A stretch of DNA of 64,000 nucleotides from Gemmatimonas sp. (GTDB taxonomy: Bacteria > Gemmatimonadota > Gemmatimonadetes > Gemmatimonadales > Gemmatimonadaceae), in the NCBI RefSeq assembly GCF_027531815.1, contig NZ_JAPZSK010000001.1:62001-126000 (forward strand), written 5' to 3'. The notes under the pieces were generated by a model. It was not told the origin of the DNA and made no database searches. It saw only the letters and a list, made by a program, of their open reading frames with translations. Of this stretch, positions 36,190 to 45,412 are shown piece after piece (position 1 is the stretch's first letter; every line of letters begins with the position of its first letter). The translations under genes and the position numbers were made by a program.

Positions 36190-37608
36190 TCACTGTGAGT
36201 GACGCGCGCGCGTGACTGCGGAGTCGCGGAAATCCGTGGAGGTAATGCCATGCCGCAGCAACATGCGCTGGAAGACCTGACGGAGTACCCCGGCGCGCTC
36301 GGCGGCAATCGTCACGTTCCCGCCAGCATTCCGCAGTGCCTCGAGCAGGTAGCCGCGTTCGAAGTGCTCCACAACCTCGCGCTTGGCGTCCTGAAAGCGC
36401 CCCGGCTCCGCGCTGCGTAGGGGCACATCGCCGGTCGTGATGACAGCGCACGCACGGCGCACTTCGTCCGGCAAGTCCTGCAGCTCCACCTGCGGACCAC
36501 CGCCGATGACGTAGGCGCGCTCGATCACATTGCGAAGCTCCCGGATGTTTCCCGGCCAGTCGTAGCTCTCGAGGGCAGCGACGGCAGCGGGGGTGACCGG
36601 ACGAACCGCTTCGCCGTAATGCAGCGCAATGGAACGCGAGAGATGCTCCCCGATTGACGAGATGTCCCCCGCACGCTCACGGAGCGACGGTAGCACCACG
36701 CGCACCACGTTCAGGCGATGATACAGGTCGATGCGGAATAGCCCCGTGGAGACCAATTGCTGCATGTCGCGATTGGAAGCGGCGATGACCCGCACATCGA
36801 CCTTGATCTCACTTTGCCCGCCCACGCGCGTGAAGCAGCGCTGCTCCAGCGCGCGCAGCAGCGCCGCCTGCGCACGCACGCCCATCTCGCTCACCTCGTC
36901 GAGGAGTAGCGTCCCGCCGTGGGCAAGCTCGAAGACGCCCTTCTTTTGCTGGCGGGCGTCCGTGAACGACCCGCGCTCGTGCCCGAACAGCTCGCTCATG
37001 AGCAACGTTTCGGAAAGTGCCGCGCAGTTGACCGCCACGAAGGGCGCGCTCCGACGCGCACTGGCATCGTGGATGGCCCGCGCGGCCAACTCCTTGCCCG
37101 TGCCGGATTCGCCCTGGAGCAGGACCGCGGGAACGGGGCTGGCCGCAATGCGCGCCAGCTGGCGCCGGAGTTCGTGCACAGCAGTCGATGTGCCGATGAT
37201 CGACTGCATGGCCGCACTGCTCGGGGTCGACGCCTGCAGGTCGTTCGTGATCGCGGCCTGCGCCAGCACGGCCAGCAGATCATCGAAAGCGAACGGCTTC
37301 GGCAGATAATGAAATGCGCCAGCCTTGAGCGCACTCACGGCATAGCCGACCTCCGCATGCGCCGTAATCACGATCACGACCGGAACGGACGCCAGACGCT
37401 GGAGCTCGGGCAACAGCGCCAACCCCTGCTGATCCGGGAGGTTCTGGTCGAGCAGCACGACACGAGGGAGGGATTTCCGCGCCAGCTCCAGGCCCGCCCG
37501 GGCCGTGCCAGCCAGCGCCACCTCGTACCCTTCCCCTTCGAGCGCCTCCCTCAGGAATTCACTGAAGTTGCGCTCATCATCGATGATCAGGAACAGCGGC
37601 TTCGTCAT
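36190..37608 (-). CDS. NtrC-family response regulator with variant GSFTDA motif
   Basis: 472 residues. The receiver domain has DD at 10-11, the phosphoacceptor Asp54 (VVLLDQNLPD) and Lys104 (LPKPF). The AAA+ domain has Walker A GESGTGKE (166-173) and Walker B TLLLDE (233-238). The sigma-54-contact loop reads GSFTDA (213-218) instead of GAFTGA. A Fis-type helix-turn-helix lies at the C-terminus (GNVTIAAERAGVLRQVFQRM). It overlaps the kinase gene by 32 nt, forming a two-component system, and is followed by the S9-SusCD operon it presumably controls. Whether it works with sigma-54 is uncertain because of the loop change. Confidence 0.93.
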   Translation of the reverse strand: MTKPLFLIIDDERNFSEFLREALEGEGYEVALAGTARAGLELARKSLPRVVLLDQNLPDQQGLALLPELQRLASVPVVIVITAHAEVGYAVSALKAGAFHYLPKPFAFDDLLAVLAQAAITNDLQASTPSSAAMQSIIGTSTAVHELRRQLARIAASPVPAVLLQGESGTGKELAARAIHDASARRSAPFVAVNCAALSETLLMSELFGHERGSFTDARQQKKGVFELAHGGTLLLDEVSEMGVRAQAALLRALEQRCFTRVGGQSEIKVDVRVIAASNRDMQQLVSTGLFRIDLYHRLNVVRVVLPSLRERAGDISSIGEHLSRSIALHYGEAVRPVTPAAVAALESYDWPGNIRELRNVIERAYVIGGGPQVELQDLPDEVRRACAVITTGDVPLRSAEPGRFQDAKREVVEHFERGYLLEALRNAGGNVTIAAERAGVLRQVFQRMLLRHGITSTDFRDSAVTRARHSQ

Positions 37609-40093
37609 GGGGAACCGTTTCCTCGTAGACCAGCGCCTCCGGACAGCGAGGCAGTGAAACGCACATCATCGTTCCGCGGGTGGATGTCTCGACAACCTCG
37701 ATGTATCCACCGAGCCGTTCCACCTCGCGGCGCACGAGCGCCAGGCCAATGCCTGTGCCGCTCTGCTTCGTGGTGAAATGCAGGTCGAACACGCGCGGCA
37801 CAATGTCCGGCGGAATGCCTGCTCCCGTATCACCCACGGTCAGCGTTATGCGATCATACGTATCGCGAAGGGTCAGTACCACGCGGCCAGCCCCCCCGAT
37901 GCTCTCAACGGCGTTGGACACAAGATTGGTGAGGATCAAGCGGAACTGCAGGAGCGATCCCCGCTGGAGCACGACGTCGTTGGGGTACTCCTCCACGATC
38001 TCGATGCCGCGGTCCTCGGCACCGATCCGCAGGTCACGGACACATGCCGCGGCCACCAGGCGCAGATCGACAAGTCGGACCTCGTCCGCCTGATCGGCCC
38101 GGTCACTGGTGAAACGCAGTAGGCCGGAGACGAGGTCATCGATGCGACCCACGTCACGTTCGAGCCGCTGCAGCTTCACGGGATCGACACCGTCCCGACG
38201 CAGCACGTACACGCCCATCTTGAGACCCGCCAGCGGATTCTTGATTTCGTGCGCGAGGCCACCTGAAAGCGAACCGACGGCGGCGATGCGTTCAGCCGTC
38301 GCGAGCTCCTGCCCCGCGCGACGCAAATCGATATGCGCCTTGGCAGCCGCCAGGGCAGCGCCTACCCCCTGACGAATGGTGGTAATGAGCACTCGTGCCG
38401 GAAGATCGATGGGGCGGCCGTCCGTTCGGGCGCCAATGCGCAGAACGGCGATCGGCACGCCGTCCAACCCCCAGACCGGGAACACCGTGACGCCCTCCTG
38501 GGTGTCGGCCGCACGCATTGCTTCGAGTTCGGTGGCGGAAACGAAGCGAACGTCGGTCGCGGCGCCGATGGCCCCGCTCGCGGAGGCGGAATGAACCGGT
38601 TCGCCGACCAGGAACAGCTCGGCCGACGAGACATCGAGCAGTGCGGGAATCTCCGCGGCGATGCGCCGGGCGATGCGCGTGGAATCGAGTTCCTGGCTGA
38701 GTTCGTACACGAACTCCTGCGCATTGGACTCGGCCCGGACCCAGCGCGACATCAGCCGCCGGTCGACAGTGGCGCGAAGCCATCGGAACGCTGGGGCCGG
38801 GAGCAGGGTGGCGGCGACCACGGTCGAGAACAGCAACCATTCATTGCCGCCAAGATCTTGGCCGGAGCCATTCAGTACGACGGCAACGGACGCAAAAATG
38901 ACCAGGCCATGCACGGCCGACAGGATGATGGCAAAGCTCCACGTCGCAAGGGCAGGCGCGTTCCGCACGCGGTCATCGAGGCGCTCGGGCGAAAAGAAAT
39001 GGAGGGCGAGCGCCAGCGGCAAGAACAGGGTTGCGACCGAATTGACCCCCGAGACGAACTCTTCCCCCGACCATGAGCCGAGCACCAGCGTCGTGGAGGA
39101 AAAGACCGATGCCGAGAGCATCACGGCGGCAATGGCGCCATACACGATGCGTATCGTGACCCCCTGCGACACCTCCGGCCGCAGAAGCATGTATATGGCG
39201 CTGAGCGCCGTCACGGTTTCCAGCAGGAACCCCACCAGCATGCGGAGTTCCCGGAGGAGACCCGGCCGGGCCCACGCCAGAGGATCCCGCCCGAGATCCG
39301 TCACGAGCAACAGCAGAGCACCTAGTAGCGTGTACACGCCCAGCCACAGCCGAGGCGAACGCCAGGTCGGGCGGCGTATGGCAATGGCCAAGGCGTGCAG
39401 GAGCAGCGCAGGCACAAACAGGCGAAAGGCGGATGCCTCCATGTGCCACAACCAGCGGACGGACGTCAGCAGAAGCCCAGTACCGGGCACGCCGTTCGAG
39501 AATGCTATCGGCGGGATCAGGAGGAGCGCCGCCCCCGTCAGCAACCCAAAGGCGGTGGAGCCTCGCGAAGCAATGAGCGCCATGCCGACCAACCAGCTGA
39601 GGCAGGTAAGCAGGAGCACATACGTCGTATAGACCCGGTAACCAATCGTGGCGGCATCCACCTGCACCTGCACGCGCACGCTGTCGCCGCGCCGCTGGAG
39701 ATCGAGCGCGACGAGCTTGCCGACGGCGCGCGCTCGGTGTTCGGCGAGTGTGGCCAGCGTGACGGGCACACCATTGACGGCCACGAGCACGTCGCCAGGA
39801 AGCACGCCGGCCTGGCGGGCGCGGCGGGACACACGCGTGATGCGCAGGGACGTACTCGCCCCCGCCGCCAGTTCCGACGCGTGTGCACTCGGCATGGCGG
39901 AGGTGGCGAACCACCCCGGGCTTGCGTCCCGGCCAAGCGGCGGGACGGAAAACGGCAGGTTCAGTGGACCCAGCAGGCCGAGCACCAGCAGCAGCACGCG
40001 CACCAGCCGATGTTCGGCCGCAATCGTGCCCAGCGTACTCCAGCGTTCGGCTGAGACCGACCACGTCGTCAAGGAGGTCTGCGACAGCGGCAT
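37577..40093 (-). CDS. Membrane sensor histidine kinase with N-terminal PDZ domain
   Basis: 838 residues. After a first hydrophobic segment (about 31-50), a PDZ-like domain (about 80-147) shows ITRVSRRARQAGVLPGDVLV and VNGVPV. About eight to ten membrane helices follow to about residue 435, then a GAF-like region. The kinase core has LSGGLAHEIKNP with His615, NLVSNAVESI (N box), GDTGAGIPPDI (G1) and GTGIGLALV (G2). A PDZ domain on the exterior side could bind protein or peptide C-termini. It is co-transcribed with the NtrC-type regulator, their frames overlapping by 32 nt. Confidence 0.92.
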   Translation of the reverse strand: MPLSQTSLTTWSVSAERWSTLGTIAAEHRLVRVLLLVLGLLGPLNLPFSVPPLGRDASPGWFATSAMPSAHASELAAGASTSLRITRVSRRARQAGVLPGDVLVAVNGVPVTLATLAEHRARAVGKLVALDLQRRGDSVRVQVQVDAATIGYRVYTTYVLLLTCLSWLVGMALIASRGSTAFGLLTGAALLLIPPIAFSNGVPGTGLLLTSVRWLWHMEASAFRLFVPALLLHALAIAIRRPTWRSPRLWLGVYTLLGALLLLVTDLGRDPLAWARPGLLRELRMLVGFLLETVTALSAIYMLLRPEVSQGVTIRIVYGAIAAVMLSASVFSSTTLVLGSWSGEEFVSGVNSVATLFLPLALALHFFSPERLDDRVRNAPALATWSFAIILSAVHGLVIFASVAVVLNGSGQDLGGNEWLLFSTVVAATLLPAPAFRWLRATVDRRLMSRWVRAESNAQEFVYELSQELDSTRIARRIAAEIPALLDVSSAELFLVGEPVHSASASGAIGAATDVRFVSATELEAMRAADTQEGVTVFPVWGLDGVPIAVLRIGARTDGRPIDLPARVLITTIRQGVGAALAAAKAHIDLRRAGQELATAERIAAVGSLSGGLAHEIKNPLAGLKMGVYVLRRDGVDPVKLQRLERDVGRIDDLVSGLLRFTSDRADQADEVRLVDLRLVAAACVRDLRIGAEDRGIEIVEEYPNDVVLQRGSLLQFRLILTNLVSNAVESIGGAGRVVLTLRDTYDRITLTVGDTGAGIPPDIVPRVFDLHFTTKQSGTGIGLALVRREVERLGGYIEVVETSTRGTMMCVSLPRCPEALVYEETVPHDEAAVPDHR

Positions 40094-40232
40094 CGGTACC
40101 TCTCCGGGCGAGGAAGGGTCTGCAGGTCCTGCGGCAGAGCTTGCGCCGCGCGGGGAGTATCGTCAAGAGTCGACGGGTCGGGTCACGCGCGTTTTGGGGC
40201 GTCCACTGTGCGTGTGGCTTATCGCGCCCGCC

Positions 40233-41468
40233 TCACCGCTTCGGCGCAAAGTGCAGCACCCGCGTCGACCGATCGCCCACGAACAGGCGCGCATCCTGCC
40301 CCGTGAGTGCGCTGGTGCCGCGCATGGCGGGATCACCAAGCCCCTGCACATACCAGCCGGCTGCCGGCGCACCGGGGAGATCCTGCAACCGCTGCGGCAC
40401 GCGCGGGGTTGGCGTCGGCGAAGTGATGTCGGGGATGTACGTGATGTAGTTCCCCTCGGCGTCGAAGGCGCGCGCCCCCGACACGTTGTTGAGCAGCAGC
40501 ACGAAGGCGCCCAGATGCGTGTTCCACGACAGCGACGGCCCCCAGAAGCCGCCTCCCTCGGGGTCCTGCCAGGAGCGTGTGGGTGGCAGCAGCGGCGTGG
40601 CCAGCCCGATCGGCCCCGACGGCCACTGCTGCCCCACCCGTTCGCCACTCGTTCCCTGCAGGCCAGGACCGGTCCACCCGCCGTTGAACCAGCGGAACGC
40701 CCGGCTGGTCCCGTCGGGGGCCAGCGGCGCATCCAGATGCTCCATGGCCAGACGCGCCAGCTGGATTCCCTGCGTGCGGGGGTCGGCTCCCGAGTAGTCG
40801 GTGAAGACGATGTACAGGTGCGCGCTGTCCGGGCCCACCGCCATGCTCGGGTCGCCCACGCCACCGGCGAAGAAGCGGATGGGCAGATCGCAGGAGATGG
40901 GGAACGTGCCGTCGCTGAGGATGAGCCCCAGATTGCTCCAGCTCTGTCCGTCGTCGGTGGAACGGGCCAGGCCGATGTGCGGCACCGAGAGGTAGGGCCG
41001 TTCGAAGGGGGCACCACAGCGCACGTACGGCCCCTCCTCCATGTGATAGAGACCGAAGAGCACGCCATCGCCCGGGCGCCGGTACACCGATTCGATCCAG
41101 CGCATGGGCGTGCGCGTGGGTGCCACCTCGCTGTTGATGTCGTGCACGTACCAGCGTTTCGCCTCGTCCCACGCGAACGCCGGATCGTCGTCGGCGAAGC
41201 GGGAGAGGGTGAACTGCTGCGCGCCGGCGGCGTCGGCCGCGCCGTTGCTGCGCCACGCATGCTGGTTGCTCACGATCTGGTAGAAGCGGTCACCAATCCA
41301 GAACGAGGGGCGATTGCAGTCGCTGCCAACCGGGCTGACAATGCGCAGCTCCGGTGCCTCCACGAGGGTCAGCAGCGGCGGCACGAAGGGGGGTGGCACC
41401 TCGCGGCCGCACGCGGCCAGCATGAGGAGGCCGCCCGTGAGCAGGATTCGAAGGGAGCTGTGTCTCAT
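40233..41468 (-). CDS. Lipoprotein with sialidase-like Asp-box, function unknown
   Basis: 411 residues. The signal peptide ends in a lipobox (LLMLAAC), so it is probably membrane-anchored outside the cytoplasm. The mature part looks like a beta-propeller: IGLARSTDDGQSWSNLGLIL contains a canonical Asp box (SxDxGxxW), and repeated stretches such as GDPSMAVGPDSAHLYIVFTDYS resemble sialidase or GH43-like blades. No complete sialidase active site is recognised, so no enzyme activity is claimed. It is the last gene of the ADH-ALDH-P450 operon, its ATG overlapping the P450 stop. Confidence 0.8.
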   Translation of the reverse strand: MRHSSLRILLTGGLLMLAACGREVPPPFVPPLLTLVEAPELRIVSPVGSDCNRPSFWIGDRFYQIVSNQHAWRSNGAADAAGAQQFTLSRFADDDPAFAWDEAKRWYVHDINSEVAPTRTPMRWIESVYRRPGDGVLFGLYHMEEGPYVRCGAPFERPYLSVPHIGLARSTDDGQSWSNLGLILSDGTFPISCDLPIRFFAGGVGDPSMAVGPDSAHLYIVFTDYSGADPRTQGIQLARLAMEHLDAPLAPDGTSRAFRWFNGGWTGPGLQGTSGERVGQQWPSGPIGLATPLLPPTRSWQDPEGGGFWGPSLSWNTHLGAFVLLLNNVSGARAFDAEGNYITYIPDITSPTPTPRVPQRLQDLPGAPAAGWYVQGLGDPAMRGTSALTGQDARLFVGDRSTRVLHFAPKR

Positions 41469-42694
41469 TTGCGCACCACGAGCGCCTCATGACCGTGAAA
41501 GTGCCAACTGTCCTTCACCACCGGTGTCTCCACCAGCCGCAGCGATGGGCACCGGGTAAACAGCACCTGCAACGCGCACTGCAGTTCCAGTCGCGCCAGC
41601 GGGGCGCCCACACAGAAATGGTTGCCGGCGCCAAAGCTGGTATGCCGTGCCTCCGCCTGCCCGGGCCGATACGCGTTGGGGTGCGCCTGGAGACGCGGAT
41701 CGCGCCCCGTCGCGCCCAGCACCAGCGCGATCTGCTCACCGCGCCGCAACGTGATCTCGCTTTCCTGCGTGTCGTGCAGCACAAAGCGCTTGAAGAGATG
41801 CAGCGGCGGCGCGAAGCGCAGGGACTCCTCCACTACGCGGGCCACCAGCGCGTCGTCCCGTATGGCGCCCACGAGTTGCGGCGCGTGCTCGAGCAGGACC
41901 CGCACCGCGTTCCCCAGCGCGTGCACCGTGGCCTCGTGCCCGGCGTTGAGCAGCAGCACCACCGTGCTCACCAGCTCCGCCTCCGACAGACGCGCGCCGT
42001 CTTCCTCGGCCGCAATGAGGACCGACAGCAGATCGTCGCCCGGAGCGTGACGGCGCGCCGCGACCAGCTCGCGCACGAAGGCCGCGAAATCGGCCGCCGC
42101 CGTGTTGGCCTGCACCTCGACCGCGTGGCTTCGTCCCACGCCGTACATCGCCACCATGTCGTGCGACCAGCTGAGCAGCTGCGGCGCCATGGACTCGGGC
42201 ACCCCCAGCATGCGCGCAATGATGCGGACCGGAATGGGGGTGGCGTAGTGGGCGATGAGGTCGAACGGGTCGTCGGGGAAACCGTCCACCAGTTCGTGCG
42301 CCATGCCTTCGATGATGGGGCGCAGCGACTCCACGCGCCGCGATACGAACGCGCGACTCACCAGGGCGCGCAGTCGCGTATGGGCCGGCGGCTCACGCTC
42401 GAGCAGACTGTGGGCGTCGATGGCGTCGAAATCGCGCGTGTGAGCGGCGGGCGGTGGCCAGCCGAGCGCTTCGCGCGTGGTCACGTGCAGGATCTCCCGG
42501 CCGAAGCGGCGATCACGCAGCAGCCGGTTCACCTCCTCGTAGCCGAAGAAGCACCACATCCCCAGCTCTTCCCAGAAGGCCACCGGTGTCTGCGCGAGGA
42601 TCTCCGCGTAGGCCGCATAGGGATTGCTGTAGAACGCCGAACTGCGCGGGTCGAGCGACAGCCGCCGCGTACTCGCATCGAAGCGGACCGTCAT
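41465..42694 (-). CDS. Cytochrome P450
   Basis: 409-residue soluble class I bacterial P450. Visible motifs are the I-helix LLNAGHEATVHALG, the K-helix EESLRFAPP (ExxR) and the heme-binding FGAGNHFCVGAPLARLEL starting at residue 354, with the axial thiolate at Cys361. Length is normal. The acid of the usual AGxET/D pair is present as Glu in AGHEA. It directly abuts the ALDH gene (0 nt) and overlaps the lipoprotein gene. No ferredoxin or ferredoxin reductase gene is near, so the redox partner is encoded elsewhere. The substrate is unknown. Confidence 0.96.
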   Translation of the reverse strand: MTVRFDASTRRLSLDPRSSAFYSNPYAAYAEILAQTPVAFWEELGMWCFFGYEEVNRLLRDRRFGREILHVTTREALGWPPPAAHTRDFDAIDAHSLLEREPPAHTRLRALVSRAFVSRRVESLRPIIEGMAHELVDGFPDDPFDLIAHYATPIPVRIIARMLGVPESMAPQLLSWSHDMVAMYGVGRSHAVEVQANTAAADFAAFVRELVAARRHAPGDDLLSVLIAAEEDGARLSEAELVSTVVLLLNAGHEATVHALGNAVRVLLEHAPQLVGAIRDDALVARVVEESLRFAPPLHLFKRFVLHDTQESEITLRRGEQIALVLGATGRDPRLQAHPNAYRPGQAEARHTSFGAGNHFCVGAPLARLELQCALQVLFTRCPSLRLVETPVVKDSWHFHGHEALVVRK

Positions 42695-44134
42695 TCAGAT
42701 GCCGCCAAAGCAGAGGTACTTGATCTCGAGGTAGGCATCGAGCCCGTACTTCGATCCTTCGCGTCCCATGCCCGATTCCTTCACGCCGCCGAACGGGGCA
42801 AGCTCGGTGGAAATGAGCCCTTCGTTGATGCCCACCATGCCGTACTCCAGCGCTTCGGCCACGCGCCAGCAACGCCCCACATCCCGGCTGTAGAAGTAGG
42901 CAGCGAGTCCGTACGCCGTGTCGTTGGCCATCGCCACCGCATCGGCCTCCGTATCGAAGGCAAAGATGGGCGCGACGGGACCGAACACCTCCTCGCGCGC
43001 GATGCGCATGGCGGGGGTGGCATCGGCAAGCACCGTGGGCTCGAAGAAGCGCCCGCCGCGAACGCGCCCGCCGCACACCACCCGTGCCCCGTGCGCAATG
43101 GCATCGGCCACGAACGCGCTGACCTTGGCAACCGCACGATCACTGATGAGCGGCCCCACCTGCACCGCCGGATCGAAAACATCACCGCTGCGCAGCCCGG
43201 CGACCGCCTCACTGAAACGGGCGACGAACTGATCGTACACGCCACGCTGCACGAGAATGCGGTTTACGCACACGCAGGTTTGCCCGTTGTGCCGGTACTT
43301 GGAGAGCAGGGCCCCACGCACCGCCGCCTCCACGTCGGCATCATCGAACACGATGAACGGCGCGTTTCCTCCCAGCTCGAGTGAGAGCTTCTTGAGCGTG
43401 GGCGCACACTGTGCCATGAGTTGCCGGCCTACCGCGGTGGACCCGGTGAACGACAGCTTCCGCACCAGGGGATGCGCGCACAGCACCTTGCCCACCGCGT
43501 CGCTTTCGGTCGTGGGCACCGTGTTGTACACCCCGGCGGGAAAACCCGCGGCCTCGGCCAGGGCCGCCAGCGCGAGCGCCGTGAGCGGTGTTTCCGCCGC
43601 GGGCTTGATGACCACCGGACACCCCGCGGCCAGCGCCGGCGCCACTTTGCGCGTGATCATGGCCAACGGGAAGTTCCACGGCGTGATGGCGGCGGAGACC
43701 CCGATGCCCTGCTTGATGACCACGAGACGGCGATCGCGAGCCGACGACGGCAACACATCACCGTAGGCGCGCTTCCCCTCTTCGGCAAACCACTCCACGA
43801 ACGCCGCGCCGTACGCCACCTCGCCACGGCTTTCCGTAATGACCTTACCGCTCTCCCTGGACATGAGCGTGGCCAGCTCGTCCTGATGCGCCAGCATGAG
43901 ATCGTGCCACCGGCGCAACACCGCGGCGCGCTCCTTGGCGGTGCGGTCGCGCCACGCGGGCCAAGCCGCGTGCGCCGCGGCAATGGCCTGCTCGGTCTCC
44001 GCCGTCCCCGCATCAACCACCCGCGCGATCTGCTCGCCGCTGGACGGATTGTGCACGCCAAAGGTGCGCGACGTGGCGGCGTCGATCCACGCGCCGTTCA
44101 CATACGCCTGCTCGCGCCACAGGGCCACGGTCAT
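42695..44134 (-). CDS. gabD: NAD(P)-dependent aldehyde dehydrogenase (succinate-semialdehyde dehydrogenase type)
   Basis: 479 residues from ATG 44134, which has GGGAGA upstream. The frame is open further but covers the ADH gene. Diagnostic motifs are AITPWNFPLAMITRKVAPAL, FTGSTAVGRQL, LELGGNAPFIVF with the general-base Glu, and NGQTCVCVNRILVQ with the catalytic Cys, as in GabD/GabD-like enzymes. The GabD label rests on overall similarity. In this operon the enzyme could oxidise an aldehyde made by P450 and ADH. It lies 19 nt after the ADH gene. Confidence 0.9.
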   Translation of the reverse strand: MTVALWREQAYVNGAWIDAATSRTFGVHNPSSGEQIARVVDAGTAETEQAIAAAHAAWPAWRDRTAKERAAVLRRWHDLMLAHQDELATLMSRESGKVITESRGEVAYGAAFVEWFAEEGKRAYGDVLPSSARDRRLVVIKQGIGVSAAITPWNFPLAMITRKVAPALAAGCPVVIKPAAETPLTALALAALAEAAGFPAGVYNTVPTTESDAVGKVLCAHPLVRKLSFTGSTAVGRQLMAQCAPTLKKLSLELGGNAPFIVFDDADVEAAVRGALLSKYRHNGQTCVCVNRILVQRGVYDQFVARFSEAVAGLRSGDVFDPAVQVGPLISDRAVAKVSAFVADAIAHGARVVCGGRVRGGRFFEPTVLADATPAMRIAREEVFGPVAPIFAFDTEADAVAMANDTAYGLAAYFYSRDVGRCWRVAEALEYGMVGINEGLISTELAPFGGVKESGMGREGSKYGLDAYLEIKYLCFGGI

Positions 44135-44153
44135 CTTCACTCTCCCGCCGGCG

Positions 44154-45290
44154 TCAGCAACGCACGACCTGTCGTATGGCTTCACCCGCCGCGAGGCGCT
44201 CGAAGCCGGTATTGATGTCCGCGAGTGGCATCTCGTGCGTGAGCAGCCGATCCACCGGAAGCCGGCCACGCTGGTACAGGCGGATGTACGCCGGAATGTC
44301 GCGCAGCGGGACACAGCCGCCCAGATAGCTTCCCCGCAGGGTGCGCTCCTCGGCCACCAGCTGCACCGGGGCCAACCCCAGCTGCTGCTCCGGGTGGGGC
44401 AACCCGGCGGTGACCGTACGCCCGCCACGTCGGGTGCACCGGTACGTGAACTCGAGCGCCGCCACGGCGCCTGCCGCCTCGAGCCCAATGTCCACGCCGC
44501 CGTGGGTCAGGTCACGGACATGCTCGACTGCCTGCGGATTGGCGACGTTGACCGTGTGCTGCGCACCGAGCGTGCGGGCGAGCGCCAGCTTGCCCTCGCT
44601 CACATCGGCAGCGATCACGGTGCTGGCCCCGCCGGCCAGCGCGCCAAGCACGGCGGCGAAACCGATTCCGCCCAGTCCCGTCACCAGCACGGTCTCGCCG
44701 AGACGCAGCGCAGCGGTATTGGCGATGGCGCCCACCCCGGTCATCACGGCGCAGCCGAAGAGGGCGGCGATCTGCGGCGAGACGGCGTGGTCGATGCGCA
44801 CCAGCGACCGTCGCGAGACCACGGCATACTCGCTGAACGCCGAGACACCGAGATGATGATGAACGGGTGCGCCGTTGCCGTCGCGCAAGCGGCTTCCACC
44901 TTCGGGCAGTTCGCCCGCGCCATTGGCGGCAGCGGCCTGCTCGCACAGCGCCGGCCGCCCCACGGCGCAGGACAGGCAGCTGCCACATGAGGGCACGAAG
45001 GTGCAGACCACCTGGTCGCCCACCGCGAGATCGCGGACGGCGCTGCCCAGCTCGAGCACCTCGCCCACCGCCTCGTGCCCCAGCAGCATGGGGAGCGGGC
45101 GCGCGCGGGTGCCGTCGATCACCGACAGGTCGGAATGGCACAACCCCGCCGCCGTGACGCGCACCAGCACCTCGCCGGGCTCGGGTGCGGCCAGCGTGAG
45201 GCGCTCGAGCACGAGCGGGCGGGTCACATCGTACGGGCGTGCCGGCGCGCGGCTGCGCAGGACGGCTCCGGTGGTGTGCAGACGGCTCAT
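44154..45290 (-). CDS. Zinc-dependent alcohol dehydrogenase (MDR superfamily)
   Basis: 378 residues from MSRLHTTGAVLRSRAP. Catalytic-zinc residues are seen in AAGLCHSDLSVIDG and LLGHEAVGEV, and the structural zinc site in VPSCGSCLSCAVGRPALC. The NAD site is VLVTGLGGIGFAAVLGAL. The sequence resembles class III / long-chain alcohol dehydrogenases of the MDR superfamily (HLGVSAFSEYAVV). It is the first gene of the ADH-ALDH-P450-lipoprotein run and is divergent from the P-loop ATPase gene by 122 nt. Confidence 0.93.
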   Translation of the reverse strand: MSRLHTTGAVLRSRAPARPYDVTRPLVLERLTLAAPEPGEVLVRVTAAGLCHSDLSVIDGTRARPLPMLLGHEAVGEVLELGSAVRDLAVGDQVVCTFVPSCGSCLSCAVGRPALCEQAAAANGAGELPEGGSRLRDGNGAPVHHHLGVSAFSEYAVVSRRSLVRIDHAVSPQIAALFGCAVMTGVGAIANTAALRLGETVLVTGLGGIGFAAVLGALAGGASTVIAADVSEGKLALARTLGAQHTVNVANPQAVEHVRDLTHGGVDIGLEAAGAVAALEFTYRCTRRGGRTVTAGLPHPEQQLGLAPVQLVAEERTLRGSYLGGCVPLRDIPAYIRLYQRGRLPVDRLLTHEMPLADINTGFERLAAGEAIRQVVRC

Positions 45291-45412
45291 CGTGGACGCC
45301 AGGGGAAACGGCAAACCGACGGGATGCGGGTTGGCCACGCCTCTCAAATGCGCAGCGGGCGCACGATTGGCAAGGGATGCCCGCGGGCGCGCTGTGCCGT
45401 TACGATGCAGAC

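Noticed and set aside
40094-40232. A further gene or riboswitch upstream of the histidine kinase
   Set aside because: The 139-nt gap shows no open frame with a ribosome-binding site and no conserved RNA motif that I can recognise.
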